A stretch of DNA of 64,000 nt from Nocardioides alpinus (GTDB taxonomy: Bacteria > Actinomycetota > Actinomycetes > Propionibacteriales > Nocardioidaceae), in NCBI RefSeq assembly GCF_900112035.1, contig NZ_FOKC01000002.1:310001-374000 (forward strand), given 5' to 3'. Shown piece after piece: positions 7,796 through 17,198 of this stretch (positions are counted from its first letter, which is position 1; the number at the start of each line of letters is the position of its first letter). Under the pieces are notes generated by a model. The model was not told the DNA's origin. It ran no database searches and worked only from the letters and a program-made list of their open reading frames with translations. Made by a program: the position numbers and the translations under genes.

Positions 7796-9373
7796 GCGGT
7801 GCTGGCGCCGCAGCCCGAAGGTCAGCCCGTCGACCAGCGCGCCCCACGACGCCTCGATCACGTTGGCGCCGACGCCGACGGTGACCCACGAGGACTCCCC
7901 GTCGGTGGTCTCGATCAGCACGCGGGTGATCGCATCGGTGCCGTGGCCCTGGTCGAGGATGCGGACCTTGTAGTCGATCAGCTCGAACTTCGCGACCTCG
8001 GGGAAGGCCTGCCCGATCGCCTCTCGCAGCGCGGCGTCGAGCGCGTTGACGGGGCCGTTGCCCTCGCCGGTGACGACGTACCGCACGTCCTCCGCTCGCA
8101 GCTTGACCGTCGCCTCGGAGATCGCCTCGCCGTCGGGGCGGGTCTCGGTGATGACGCGCCACGACTCGACGTCGAAGTAGGACGGGCGCGCACCCTCGAC
8201 CTCCTCGGCGAGCAGCAGCTCGAAGGAGGCGTCGGCGGCCTCGAAGGTGTGGCCGTTCTGCTCCATCTCCTTGACCCGGGCGGTGACACGCGTGACCAGC
8301 TCGCGGTCGTCCGAGAGGTCGTAGCCGAGCTCCTTGCCCTTGAGCTCGATGGACGCGCGACCGGCCATGTCGGAGACGAGGAGTCGCATGTCGTTGCCGA
8401 CGACCAGCGGGTCGAGGTGCTGGTAGAGGTTGGGGTCGACCTTGATCGCGCTGGCGTGCAGCCCGGCCTTGTGCGCGAACGCCGAGGTGCCGACGTAGGG
8501 CTGGCGCGAGGCCGGCGGCACGTTGGTGACCTCGGCGACAGCGTGCGCGATGCGGGTCGCCTCGCGCAGCAGCCCCTGCGGCAGGACGGTCCGGTCCAGC
8601 TTGAGCTCGAGGTTGGCGACGACCGTGACGAGGTCGGCGTTGCCGGTGCGCTCGCCGTAGCCGTTGATGCAGCCCTGCACGTGCGTCGCTCCGGCCGCGA
8701 CCGCGGCCAGCGAGTTGGCGACCGCGCAGCCGCTGTCGTTGTGGGCGTGGATGCCGACGCGGGCGCCGGTCGTCTCGATCACGTCAAGCACCACGTCGGA
8801 GACCCAGTCGGGCAGCATTCCGCCGTTGGTGTCGCAGAGCGCGACGACCTCCGCACCCGCCTCGGCCGCGGTCCGCAGCACCTCGAGCGCGTACGCCCGG
8901 TTCTCGCGGTAGCCGTCGAAGAAGTGCTCGGCGTCGAGGAAGACCGTCTGTCCCTCAGCGCGCAGGTGGGTGACGGTGTCGCGCACCATCGCGAGGTTCT
9001 CCTCCAGCGTGGTGCGCAGCGCGAGCTCGACGTGGCGGTCGTGCGACTTGGCGACGAGGGTGACCACGCTCGCGCCGGAGTCGCGGAGGGCGGCGATCAT
9101 CGGGTCGTCGGCAGCGCGCACGCCGGCACGGCGGGTGGCGCCGAACGCTGCGAGCTTGGCGTGGCGCAGGTCCAGCTCCTGGCCGGCGCGACGGAAGAAC
9201 TCGGTGTCCTTGGGGTTGGCGCCCGGCCAGCCGCCCTCGATGTAACCCACGCCGAGACCGTCGAGCTGCTTGGCGATGCTCAGCTTGTCGGCGACCGAGA
9301 GGTTGAGCCCCTCCTGCTGGGCGCCGTCGCGCAGGGTGGTGTCGTAGACGTGGAACGCGCCGTGGAGGTCCAT
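7793..9373 (-). CDS. cimA: (R)-citramalate synthase
   Basis: The protein has 526 residues. The N-terminal HMGL-like TIM barrel opens with YDTTLRDGAQQEG (about residues 9-21) and carries the metal-binding HAHND. The C-terminal third is a LeuA-type allosteric regulatory domain. The overall length and the DTTLRDGAQQEGLNLSVADK start fit the CimA group rather than LeuA. CimA condenses pyruvate and acetyl-CoA to citramalate, the threonine-independent entry to isoleucine. An Ile-rich leader peptide and terminator upstream strongly support a role in isoleucine synthesis. Some enzymes of this group are mis-annotated as homocitrate or isopropylmalate synthases. Confidence 0.9.
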   Translation of the reverse strand: MDLHGAFHVYDTTLRDGAQQEGLNLSVADKLSIAKQLDGLGVGYIEGGWPGANPKDTEFFRRAGQELDLRHAKLAAFGATRRAGVRAADDPMIAALRDSGASVVTLVAKSHDRHVELALRTTLEENLAMVRDTVTHLRAEGQTVFLDAEHFFDGYRENRAYALEVLRTAAEAGAEVVALCDTNGGMLPDWVSDVVLDVIETTGARVGIHAHNDSGCAVANSLAAVAAGATHVQGCINGYGERTGNADLVTVVANLELKLDRTVLPQGLLREATRIAHAVAEVTNVPPASRQPYVGTSAFAHKAGLHASAIKVDPNLYQHLDPLVVGNDMRLLVSDMAGRASIELKGKELGYDLSDDRELVTRVTARVKEMEQNGHTFEAADASFELLLAEEVEGARPSYFDVESWRVITETRPDGEAISEATVKLRAEDVRYVVTGEGNGPVNALDAALREAIGQAFPEVAKFELIDYKVRILDQGHGTDAITRVLIETTDGESSWVTVGVGANVIEASWGALVDGLTFGLRRQHR

Positions 9374-9412
9374 CGGTCTTCTCTCGGTCGGGCTGGTGCT
9401 TGATCGGGAAAC

Positions 9413-9440
9413 AAAAAGACCCCCTGGAGTGCAGGAGGTC
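9413..9440 (-). terminator. Attenuator terminator before cimA
   Basis: On the minus strand GACCTCC and GGGGGTC (one G-T pair) form a seven-base stem with a nine-base loop, directly followed by TTTTTG. It lies after the leader peptide stop and 40 bases before the cimA start, as expected for a transcription attenuator. A second GC-rich hairpin (about 9442-9464) immediately follows the leader stop and could act as the pause or alternative structure. Confidence 0.8.
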
Positions 9441-9463
9441 GGCGCGGCGGGAGTCCCGTCGCG

Positions 9464-9514
9464 CTAGGCAATGATGATCGTGGTGCTGCTCACGGAAGAG
9501 ATCGTGCCACTCAT
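9464..9514 (-). CDS. cimA leader peptide (isoleucine attenuator)
   Basis: A 16-codon ORF reads MSGTISSVSSTTIIIA. The ATG has a GAGGG Shine-Dalgarno sequence six bases upstream; an internal GTG would give a nine-residue version. Three consecutive Ile codons (ATC ATC ATT) sit just before the final Ala and stop, and a fourth Ile codon lies earlier. The downstream sequence holds a hairpin and then a T-tailed terminator before cimA. Ribosome stalling at Ile codons when charged tRNA-Ile is scarce would favour antitermination. This is the layout of classic amino-acid attenuators, and the peptide matches the pathway product of CimA. Confidence 0.85.
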   Translation of the reverse strand: MSGTISSVSSTTIIIA

Positions 9515-9746
9515 CGCGCCCTCGTGAGATCGGCGTCTCGCGATCCGGTCGCCGTCACGCATTGCGGACACCCGCCTCCGGCTTCCGACCCCGTGACCCG
9601 ACTCACGGCCCGTACGGCGCTCTCGAGTTGCTTCGCCCCCGCCACTCTCGGAACAGTCTATCCCTTCGTTCGGCGGCAACCCCGCATCGAACTCGCGGCT
9701 CACGCAGACGCGCTCACCGCCCGCACAGCCGATGAGAAGGACTTCC

Positions 9747-11654
9747 GTGACCACCCTCCCCCGTTCCGCCACGCCGTTCGACCGGCCCGTCACCACGGGC
9801 GCCGTCGTCGAACGGCACGAGATCCTCGCCCCGACCTCGCGACTGACCCGCGCCACCCGGCGCCGGATCGTCGCCGTGATCGACCCGGTCTGGGCGACCG
9901 ACAACGACGACCCGAGCGACCACACCCGCGCCCCGCTGGAGACCATCCGGCGCGCGGCCGAGCTGCTGACCGCACGCCTGCGGTCCGGCGAGATGATCTC
10001 GGCGACGCCGAACGGTCGCCTGCTGCTCCAGCTGCGCCGCGAGGACCGCGCCGCACGCCCGGTGCGCCTGCAGGAGATGGCGTACTTCGCGCTCGAGGTG
10101 CTCGACCGCCTGCACCGCGCCGACGGCGTCGTCGACCTCGGCGTCGGGTGGGCGCCGATCACGCGCAAGCAGGACCCCGAGGCCGCGGCCCGCGCCGCTG
10201 CCGACGCCGCCGCGGAGTCGCTGCGCCAGCGCGACCTGCAGCCGCGCCAGGACGGCGTACATGCTCCCTCCCGCAACCCGCGCATCTCCGGCTGGACCGC
10301 CGGCCGGCAGGTGCTGTGGGCCACTGTGGGCAGCGTCGCGCTGCCGTTCCTCGCGATGGTCGGGCTCTACCAGGTCGGCATCGACGTGAGCACCCCGCTC
10401 TACTGGGCCCTCGTCGTCTCGCTCGGCATCACCGCGCTGACGATCTGGGCGGAGGTGTCGCACTCCTTCACGCCACCGGTGATGCCGCCCGCGCCCGACG
10501 GACCGCCGCCGCGCGCGACCGCGGTCATCGCGGCCTACCTCCCCAACGAGAGCGACACGATCCTCGAGACGCTCGAGCACTTCGTGGCCCACGAGTACGA
10601 CGGCGGGCTGCAGGTCGTGCTGGCCTACAACTCTCCCGTGGACCTTCCCGTCGAGTCCGAGCTCCTGGCACTCGAGCGCGCGCACGAGCAGCTGACGGTC
10701 CTCAAGGTCCACGACAGCACGTCGAAGGCGCAGAACGTCAACGCCGCACTCCGCGTCGCCACCGGCGAGTTCATCGGCATCTTCGACGCCGACCACCACC
10801 CGGCCGACGGCTCGTTCGAGCGGGCCTGGCGCTGGATCGCCGACGGGCACGACGTGGTCCAGGGCCACTGCGTGATCCGCAACGGCGCTGACTCCGCGCT
10901 GGCCCGCCTGGTGGCCGTCGAGTTCGAGCAGATCTACGCCGTCGCCCACCCGGGTCGCGCCTCGCTGCACGGCTTCGGCATCTTCGGCGGATCCAACGGC
11001 TACTGGCGCGCGAACGCGCTCGAGCGGATCCGCCTGCGCGGGTCCTACCTCACCGAGGACATCGAGGCGTCGATGCGCACCCTCGGCGCCGGCGGCAGCA
11101 TCGTCAACGACCCCGGCCTGGTGAGCTTCGAGCTCGCACCGGACACCGTCGGCGCACTCTGGAAGCAGCGGATGCGCTGGGCGCAGGGCTGGTTCCAGGT
11201 GTCCGTACGCCACCTGTGGCCGCTGCTGCGCAACCCGCACATGACTGCTCGGCAGCGCATCGGCCTGACATACCTGATGGGCTGGCGCGAGGTCTACCCG
11301 TGGATCTCGCTCGCGGCCTGGCCGCTGCTGGGCTTCCTCGCCTGGCGCGACGGCGGGCTCGACATGGGCACGCCGCTGTTCGTGCTGATCACGCTGTTCG
11401 TGATGGTGTCCGGCCCGCTGCAGACGCTGGCGGCATACCGCCTCGCTGCGCCCTCCGTACGCCGGCACAAGCGGTGGTTCGTCACCGCCGCCCTCCTCAA
11501 CCTGCTCGTCTACACCGAGGCCAAGAACCTCGTGAACCGCGTCGCTCACCTCAAGCAGCTGCGCGGTGAGCACCAGTGGGTCGTCACTCCGCGGACGGCC
11601 CCGAGCACCGGCTCCTCGACCCCCGACTCCGACCACCTGGAGGTGGCCGCATGA
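9747..11654 (+). CDS. Membrane glycosyltransferase, family 2 (cellulose/hyaluronan synthase-like)
   Basis: About 635 residues. The first 170 are soluble and of unknown fold; two TM segments follow (VLWATVGSVALPFLAMVGLY; YWALVVSLGITALTIW). A GT2 catalytic domain then carries the DxD FDADHHP (about residue 346), TED (LTEDIEA, about 435) and QRMRW (about 473). These are the D,D,D,Q/RxxRW set of processive beta-glycosyltransferases. Several C-terminal TM helices end the protein. It probably makes an exported polysaccharide. I favour the GTG at 9747, six bases after AGAAGGA, over an ATG 15 bases upstream. The gene overlaps the following acyltransferase (ATGA), suggesting acylation of the same glycan. 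Confidence 0.87.
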   Translation: MTTLPRSATPFDRPVTTGAVVERHEILAPTSRLTRATRRRIVAVIDPVWATDNDDPSDHTRAPLETIRRAAELLTARLRSGEMISATPNGRLLLQLRREDRAARPVRLQEMAYFALEVLDRLHRADGVVDLGVGWAPITRKQDPEAAARAAADAAAESLRQRDLQPRQDGVHAPSRNPRISGWTAGRQVLWATVGSVALPFLAMVGLYQVGIDVSTPLYWALVVSLGITALTIWAEVSHSFTPPVMPPAPDGPPPRATAVIAAYLPNESDTILETLEHFVAHEYDGGLQVVLAYNSPVDLPVESELLALERAHEQLTVLKVHDSTSKAQNVNAALRVATGEFIGIFDADHHPADGSFERAWRWIADGHDVVQGHCVIRNGADSALARLVAVEFEQIYAVAHPGRASLHGFGIFGGSNGYWRANALERIRLRGSYLTEDIEASMRTLGAGGSIVNDPGLVSFELAPDTVGALWKQRMRWAQGWFQVSVRHLWPLLRNPHMTARQRIGLTYLMGWREVYPWISLAAWPLLGFLAWRDGGLDMGTPLFVLITLFVMVSGPLQTLAAYRLAAPSVRRHKRWFVTAALLNLLVYTEAKNLVNRVAHLKQLRGEHQWVVTPRTAPSTGSSTPDSDHLEVAA

Positions 11655-12841
11655 GCACGACGCTGACCACACCGACCCCGACCGACCCGCGGACCGTGCC
11701 CGACCGGCGCGTCTTCCCGCTCAACACCCTGCGCGCCCTCGCCGCGCTGAGCGTGGTGCTCTTCCACGCCTACCAGTTCTCCCGCAGCGGCCCCGACTCG
11801 GCGTGGCCGTGGGAAGGGCTCGGCCACCAGCTGATGACCGGCACCGAGCTGTTCGTCGAGATGTTCTTCGTGCTGTCCGGCCTGGTGCTCTGGCTGCCCG
11901 TCGCGCGGGCGGTGCTGTCCGGCGAGGAGACCCGGTCGGGCCGCGCGATGCTGCTGCGGCGTACGGCCCGGTTGCTGCCTCTCTACTTCAGCGTGGTGCT
12001 GGTCGTGTGGGGGCTGACCAACCACTCGATGCCGGGGCACTGGCAGGACCTGCTGCTGCACCTGACCTTCACGCAGGTCTACAGCGACACCTACATCTTC
12101 TGGACCGCAGGACCCGCGTGGAGCCTGGCCGTGGAGTTCCACTTCTACGTCCTGGTCGCGCTGTCGTTCCCCGTGATCCGCCGGGCACTGCACCGCTGGC
12201 CGGAGCGCCGCATGGCCGTGCTGCTCGGCCTCCCCGCGCTGCTGCTCGTCGTGGGGCTGGCGTACAACGCCGTCGTCATCCACCTGGTGCACCCCGATCC
12301 GACCAACTGGTCGGTGTGGTTCTCCCCTGCCTCGCGTGCCGGGAGCTTCGCCGTCGGGATGCTGCTCGCGGTGCTGAGCGCGAAGGACGTCACCCTGCCG
12401 ACCGTGCCGCGACGGCTCGCGGCCGCGGTGGGGATCGGCGCACTGCTCGCCCTCGTGGTCTCGCGCCCGGAGACCGGGATGCTGCACTGGTGGCCCACGA
12501 TGTACGCCGTCGCGCTGGGCGTCGCGCTGTCGGCGGTCGTGCTGCACCGCGGCCCGTGGGCCCGCGCTCTGAGCGAGCCGACTCTGGCCTGGCTCGGTGG
12601 TCTCGGCTACGGGATCTACCTGATCCACGAGCCGGTGCTGCGCCTGATGAACCACTGGGGTGTGCTGCCCGACCCGCAGCGGGGCTCGGTCTTCGTGGCC
12701 ACGGCCGTGCTGGTCGCAGTGCCGACCATCGTGCTCGCCTGGATCAGCTCGCGCACGGTCGAGGCGGCGGGACTGCGGCTCGCGACGCTGGTCGATCGCG
12801 ACGGGAAGAAGCGGGACTACTACCCGCACCTGGCTACTTGA
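11651..12841 (+). CDS. Acyltransferase 3 family membrane protein (OafA/YrhL type)
   Basis: The protein has 396 residues with about ten predicted TM helices. The start shows the AT3 signature LNTLRALAALSVVLFHAYQF, whose His is the conserved catalytic candidate, followed by FFVLSGLVLW. RTARLLPLYF and WSLAVEFHFYVL are also typical of the family. Such proteins O-acetylate or O-succinylate surface glycans, antibiotics or lipids. The ATG overlaps the stop of the glycosyltransferase gene, so the pair probably makes and decorates one exopolysaccharide. Its 3' end overlaps the convergent ABC permease gene by eight bases. Confidence 0.88.
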   Translation: MSTTLTTPTPTDPRTVPDRRVFPLNTLRALAALSVVLFHAYQFSRSGPDSAWPWEGLGHQLMTGTELFVEMFFVLSGLVLWLPVARAVLSGEETRSGRAMLLRRTARLLPLYFSVVLVVWGLTNHSMPGHWQDLLLHLTFTQVYSDTYIFWTAGPAWSLAVEFHFYVLVALSFPVIRRALHRWPERRMAVLLGLPALLLVVGLAYNAVVIHLVHPDPTNWSVWFSPASRAGSFAVGMLLAVLSAKDVTLPTVPRRLAAAVGIGALLALVVSRPETGMLHWWPTMYAVALGVALSAVVLHRGPWARALSEPTLAWLGGLGYGIYLIHEPVLRLMNHWGVLPDPQRGSVFVATAVLVAVPTIVLAWISSRTVEAAGLRLATLVDRDGKKRDYYPHLAT

Positions 12842-13649
12842 CCTCCGAGCGGCGCAGGGCCAGCAGCCCGACGACGAGGGGAATCGCGATCCAGATCATC
12901 GTGGTCGAGCCGAGCATCGCCCACTCCTCAGCGGTGTCCGTGGTGCCCTCGAAGAGCTCCACCTGCGTGTAGTTCCAGTCGATCCACGGCTGCAGGTCCT
13001 CGAACCACGAGCGCACCTGCGCCAGGAGCACGAGGATTCCCGGCATCACCAGCGAGACGACGAAGTAGCCCACGATCGCTGCCGCGGAGTTGCGCATCAC
13101 GACACCGAGGGTGAAGCCGATGGCCATGCCGACCAGGTTGCCGAGCGCCATCTGGGCTGCCGTGGACCACGACATGTCCCACACGGTGTCGACTCCGGCG
13201 GCCGCAGACCCGGCCACGTTGCCGACGGTGCCCACCGCGTAGGCGAGGGCCACGGACCCGAGGCCGACGAGGAGGGTCGCGATCGCCTTGGCACCGATCA
13301 CACGGCCGCGGCTCGGCACCAGCGTGAACGTCGTGAGCCCGCTGCGCTGGCTCCACTCACTGGTGACGGCCAGGATCGCGATCATCGGCAGGATCACGGA
13401 CATCGGGAAACCGATCGCCCTCGCGAAGGTCGAGTAGGTGACGTCGCTGTCGGGCGCGAAGACCAGCACCGAGCCGGCCGCGGCGACCGACATGACCCCG
13501 ATGCTGACGAGCATCCAGAATCCCGAGCGGGTGTTGAACATCTTGCGCAGCTCGACCTTGACGAGCCGGGTGGTCGGCACGGCACGGGCAGACCGGCGGG
13601 GCGGGACGGCTGCCGTGGTGGAGGCCGTCGGGACGATCGTGGCAGTCAT
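12834..13649 (-). CDS. ABC transporter permease (ABC-2 type)
   Basis: The protein has 271 residues and about six TM helices, beginning with a cytoplasmic stretch TTRLVKVELRKMFNTRSGFWML. That 'KVELRKMxNTR' start is typical of ABC-2 permeases paired with drug or lantibiotic-type exporters. Hydrophobic segments include VSIGVMSVAAAGSVLVF, GFPMSVILPMIAILAV and SAAAIVGYFVVSLVMPGILVLL. The ATG overlaps the stop of the adjacent ATPase gene. The two should form an efflux pump; the cargo is unknown, but bacitracin, lantibiotic or other peptide export is common for the family. Confidence 0.85.
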   Translation of the reverse strand: MTATIVPTASTTAAVPPRRSARAVPTTRLVKVELRKMFNTRSGFWMLVSIGVMSVAAAGSVLVFAPDSDVTYSTFARAIGFPMSVILPMIAILAVTSEWSQRSGLTTFTLVPSRGRVIGAKAIATLLVGLGSVALAYAVGTVGNVAGSAAAGVDTVWDMSWSTAAQMALGNLVGMAIGFTLGVVMRNSAAAIVGYFVVSLVMPGILVLLAQVRSWFEDLQPWIDWNYTQVELFEGTTDTAEEWAMLGSTTMIWIAIPLVVGLLALRRSEVK

Positions 13650-14545
13650 GCTGCAGCTCCTTCACGTTGGGTGTCGGCAGTGAGCGACAAGAACATGTCT
13701 TCGAGCCCGGCACCCTCGGCGGACCGGAGCTCGGTGAGGGCGATGCCGGCGGCCAGGGCCACGGCGCCGACCCGAGCGGGGTCGGCATCGGTGCGGACCG
13801 AGCCGTCCCCGCCGAGCGTGCTGGGGATCCCGGCCCTCTCGAGTGCGTGGGCGAGGTCGCGCGGTGACGTCGAGCGGGCCAGCGTCCCGGCCGCAGCGAG
13901 CAGCTCCTCCTTGCTCCCCGACGCGACGATCCTGCCGTTGCCGATCACGACCAGGTCGTCGGCGATGACCTCGATCTCGTGGAGGAGGTGCGAGGACAGC
14001 AGCACGGTGCCGCCCTGGCTGGCGAAGTCCGTGAGCAGGTCGCGCATCCACCGGATGCCCGCGGGGTCGAGCCCGTTGGCGGGCTCGTCGAGGATGAGCA
14101 CCCTCGGCTCGCCGAGCAGCGCGGTGGCGATGCCGAGGCGTTGACGCATCCCGAGCGAGTAGTTGCGCACGCGGCGCCCGGCCTCGGTGGGGGTGAGGCT
14201 CACCAGCTCGATCATCTCGTCGACCCGGGTGCGCGGCAGCCCCATGGTGTCGGACGCAACGGTGAGGATCTCCCGTCCGGTGCGACCGGCGTGCTGGGCG
14301 GAGGCGTCGAGGAGCACGCCGACCTCGAGGCCGGGGTTGGGGAGGTCGGCGAACCGGACTCCGTCGATGGTGGCCGAGCCGGACGTCGGAGCGGTCAGGC
14401 CCACCATGACGCGCATGGTGGTGGACTTTCCGGCACCGTTCGGGCCGAGGAAGCCGGTCACGCGACCGGACTGGGCGGTGAAGGAGACGTTGTCGACGGC
14501 GGTGAAGCCGGCGTACCTCCGGGTCAGGGACTCGACAGTGATCAT
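13646..14545 (-). CDS. ABC transporter ATP-binding protein
   Basis: The protein has 299 residues. Walker A GPNGAGKST, signature YSLGMRQRLG and Walker B VLILDEPANGLDPAG are all present, as is the H-loop (LSSHLLHEIE). The C-terminal extension after about residue 215 is typical of drug-exporter ATPases (DrrA/BcrA-like). It pairs with the overlapping permease gene downstream. A LuxR-type response regulator begins its operon segment 108 bases upstream, so expression may answer to that two-component system. Confidence 0.9.
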   Translation of the reverse strand: MITVESLTRRYAGFTAVDNVSFTAQSGRVTGFLGPNGAGKSTTMRVMVGLTAPTSGSATIDGVRFADLPNPGLEVGVLLDASAQHAGRTGREILTVASDTMGLPRTRVDEMIELVSLTPTEAGRRVRNYSLGMRQRLGIATALLGEPRVLILDEPANGLDPAGIRWMRDLLTDFASQGGTVLLSSHLLHEIEVIADDLVVIGNGRIVASGSKEELLAAAGTLARSTSPRDLAHALERAGIPSTLGGDGSVRTDADPARVGAVALAAGIALTELRSAEGAGLEDMFLSLTADTQREGAAA

Positions 14546-14653
14546 GGGCCCAACCCTCGCGGCACGGGGTCGTGCGCGGATCGGTTCGATGGCCAGTCCT
14601 GTCCTGGCCGAAAGTACGGGGCGTGCCCCTGTCCGACCTCAGGGACGCGGCCG

Positions 14654-15310
14654 CTACTCCCGGACCCGCCCGGTCTCGTACGCCCACATCGCGACCTCCA
14701 CCCGGTTACGGGCGCCGAGCTTGACCATGAGGCTGCCGATGTGGGTCTTCACCGTGCTGAGGCTGATGTAGAGCTCGGTGGCGATCTCTGCGTTGGTGCG
14801 ACCCCGCGCGACGGTGAGCAGCACCTGCTCCTCGCGCTCGGTGAGCGGGTCGAGGGGTTGCGCGGGTGGTGCTGCCCGTCCTGTGCGCGCGAACGTCGAC
14901 AGCAGCCGCCGGGTGATGCTGGGGGAGATCAGCGAGTCACCTCGGGTGGCTGCCCGGATCGCCTCGCCGAGCAGCGCGGGTCCGGCGTCCTTCAGCAGGA
15001 AGCCGGTGGCGCCGGCCCGCAGCGCGCCGTGGACGTACTCGTCGAGGTCGAAGGTGGTGATCACGACGACGGCGACCGGGTCCTCGACGCCCGGACCAGC
15101 CAGCAGACGGGTCGCCTCGACGCCGTCGAGGACGGGCATCCTGATGTCCATCAGGCACACGTCGGGACGCAGCTCGCGGGCCAGCCGCACCGCTTCTTGC
15201 CCGTCGCGCGCCTCTCCCACGACCTCGATGCCGTCGAGGGTGCCGAGGATCAGCCGCAGTCCGGTCCGCACGAGGTCCTGGTCGTCGGCCACCAGCACCC
15301 GGATGCTCAC
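14654..15310 (-). CDS. LuxR-type (NarL family) response regulator
   Basis: The protein has 218 residues. The receiver domain starts IRVLVADDQDLVRTGL, with phospho-acceptor Asp in VCLMDIRMP (about residue 54) and the conserved Lys in GFLLKD. The C-terminal LuxR helix-turn-helix is LTEREEQVLLTVARG followed by NAEIATELYISLSTVKTHIGSL. The start is a GTG in a GTGA overlap with the histidine kinase stop; longer reading frames run into the kinase. It probably controls the ABC genes on either side. Confidence 0.92.
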   Translation of the reverse strand: MSIRVLVADDQDLVRTGLRLILGTLDGIEVVGEARDGQEAVRLARELRPDVCLMDIRMPVLDGVEATRLLAGPGVEDPVAVVVITTFDLDEYVHGALRAGATGFLLKDAGPALLGEAIRAATRGDSLISPSITRRLLSTFARTGRAAPPAQPLDPLTEREEQVLLTVARGRTNAEIATELYISLSTVKTHIGSLMVKLGARNRVEVAMWAYETGRVRE

Positions 15311-16452
15311 GCCGCCACCTGCCGCGGCAGTGTCGCCGTGACGGCCCAGCCGCGACCGGGGCAGGGGCCGGCCTGGCACGTGCCACCCAGGAGCAGTGCG
15401 CGTTCGACCATCCCGGTCAGCCCGTAGCCCGCTTCGGGGGCAGGCTCTGCTGTGCCCGGGTCCCCGTCGTCGCGGACCGCCAGGCTGACCGTGGCCCGGT
15501 CGCCGGCGACGGTGACGTCGATCAGGGTGGCGTTCCGGGCGTGCCGCCGGGCATTGGTGACCGCCTCCTGGGCGATCCGGAAGACAGCGGCGTCGATCGC
15601 CGCCGGGAGGGCGATCAGGTCACCCGAGACCCTGACCTCCACCCGCGGCCCGGCGGGCGACGCCCCGGCCAGCCGCGCGAGGTCCGCGACACCGGGCTGC
15701 GGGGCGTAGTCGACGGGTGACTCGTTGCGCAGCACGCGGACCATCGCCCGCATCTCGGCCAGCGTGCGCGACGCCTCGACCTCGATCACCTCCAGCGCTT
15801 CGAGAGCCGATGACGGGCGTGTCGCCGCGAGCGCGCGCCCCGCCTGTGCCTGGACGGCGATGGCAGAGACGTGGTGGGCCACCGTGTCGTGCAGCTCGCG
15901 CGCCAGCAGGACCCGCTCGTCCGACTTCACCTGCTCCAGCCTGCGCTCCCGAGCGCCGTGCTGGGTGCGCGCGGCCCAGCCCAGGGCGAAGGCGGACATG
16001 AGGACAGCCACCCCACCGATGGCGTCTCCCACCCCGGACCAGTTGAACACGAACGAGATGGTGGCCGGGACCAGGATGATCGCCAGCCCCGCCAGCGCCT
16101 CCCGGCCGGAACCCCACCGGAAGAGGGCGTAGGGCAGCAGCAGGAAGTAGATCATCGTGTAGACGTCGAGCGCGGGTGCGTCGGTTGCGATCAGGCCGAG
16201 GTCCACGACCGCGACCGCGCCGAAGGCGGTCGCGACCACGGCGAGAGGGTGCGTACGCCGCCACAGCAGCAGCGGCGCCAGCCCGACCCCCAGCACCAGC
16301 GACAACCCCGGAAGCGGCATGTCCTCACGCAGGAGGACCTCCAGCACCCCGACGAACGCCACGCCCGCCAGCAGCGCCCAGTCCCGCCACACCCGAACCG
16401 GTGGGGCCGAGGGCCGGGGCTCCTCCAGCAGGGACCGCAGTGGATTGCTCAC
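15307..16452 (-). CDS. Sensor histidine kinase (HisKA_3 type)
   Basis: About 381 residues from a GTG (VSNPLRSLLEEP). Five or six TM helices occupy residues 30-165 and have no large extracellular loop, which suggests membrane-signal sensing. The dimerization/phospho-acceptor box is ARELHDTVAHHVSAIAVQAQ, the HisKA_3 motif with its phospho-His. The HATPase region includes RIAQEAVTNARRHA and GYGLTGMVERA. It pairs with the overlapping NarL-type regulator. Similar small kinases beside ABC exporters often respond to cell-envelope-active compounds. Confidence 0.9.
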   Translation of the reverse strand: MSNPLRSLLEEPRPSAPPVRVWRDWALLAGVAFVGVLEVLLREDMPLPGLSLVLGVGLAPLLLWRRTHPLAVVATAFGAVAVVDLGLIATDAPALDVYTMIYFLLLPYALFRWGSGREALAGLAIILVPATISFVFNWSGVGDAIGGVAVLMSAFALGWAARTQHGARERRLEQVKSDERVLLARELHDTVAHHVSAIAVQAQAGRALAATRPSSALEALEVIEVEASRTLAEMRAMVRVLRNESPVDYAPQPGVADLARLAGASPAGPRVEVRVSGDLIALPAAIDAAVFRIAQEAVTNARRHARNATLIDVTVAGDRATVSLAVRDDGDPGTAEPAPEAGYGLTGMVERALLLGGTCQAGPCPGRGWAVTATLPRQVAA

Positions 16453-16523
16453 CTGCTCAGCGTAGGGATGGAGCGCCGCCACTGGACCGGCCGAAAGGCC
16501 GACCTGTCGCTGCCCACCTGCCA

Positions 16524-17198
16524 TCAGGACCCGATGGACTTCCGCACCCATGTCGCCGCACCCTCGTCCAGCGCCAACGTCGCGTCGGTCTCGGCCGCCG
16601 CCTCGGGATCGTGGGTCGCCAGCACCACCGCCGCCCCTCGCCCCGCCTCCTCCCGCAGGGCAGCCATCATCAGCTCCCGGTTGCCCGCGTCGAGGTCGCT
16701 CGTCGACTCGTCCGCGAGGAGCACGGCCGGTCGCAGGGCGAAGGCCCTGGCCAGCGCGACCCGCTGCTGCTGGCCCCCGGAGAGCTGGTCGACGAGGTGA
16801 CGCGACGACTCGAGCAGGCCGACCCTGGCCAGGGATGACTCCACCCGACCGAGTGCCTCGCGCGCCGGCACGCCCATCGCCAGGAGAGGGACCAGGATGC
16901 TCTCCTCGGCCGAGAGCGTGCCGCTCAGGCCGTTGCGCTGCGGGACGAGGACGACCCCTGCTCGGGCCGCGGCGTCGCGATCGGCCAGCACGGACCCGTC
17001 GACGCTGACCGTGCCGGCGACAGCAGCCACCGCGGGCCTCAGAGCCACCCCCAGCGCCCACAGCAACGACGACTTGCCCGCACCCGAGGGCCCCGTCACC
17101 GACACCATCCGGCCGCCGGGAACGTGCAGGTCCAGCGGACGTACGGCGACGAGGTCGCCGTACGTGACGCCGAGCCGGGAGGCGGACAGGTCGCTCAT
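16524..17198 (-). CDS. ABC transporter ATP-binding protein (MacB/LolD-like)
   Basis: The protein has 224 residues. Walker A is GPSGAGKSSLL, the signature LSGGQQQRVALARA and Walker B VLLADESTSDLD. Walker B has Ser where most paralogues have Pro (ADES rather than ADEP), which is seen in some members and leaves the catalytic Glu intact. It belongs with the following ATPase and the large FtsX-type permease upstream: the ATG lies in an ATGA overlap with the second ATPase. Two different ATPases with one permease suggest a heterodimeric motor. Confidence 0.88.
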   Translation of the reverse strand: MSDLSASRLGVTYGDLVAVRPLDLHVPGGRMVSVTGPSGAGKSSLLWALGVALRPAVAAVAGTVSVDGSVLADRDAAARAGVVLVPQRNGLSGTLSAEESILVPLLAMGVPAREALGRVESSLARVGLLESSRHLVDQLSGGQQQRVALARAFALRPAVLLADESTSDLDAGNRELMMAALREEAGRGAAVVLATHDPEAAAETDATLALDEGAATWVRKSIGS

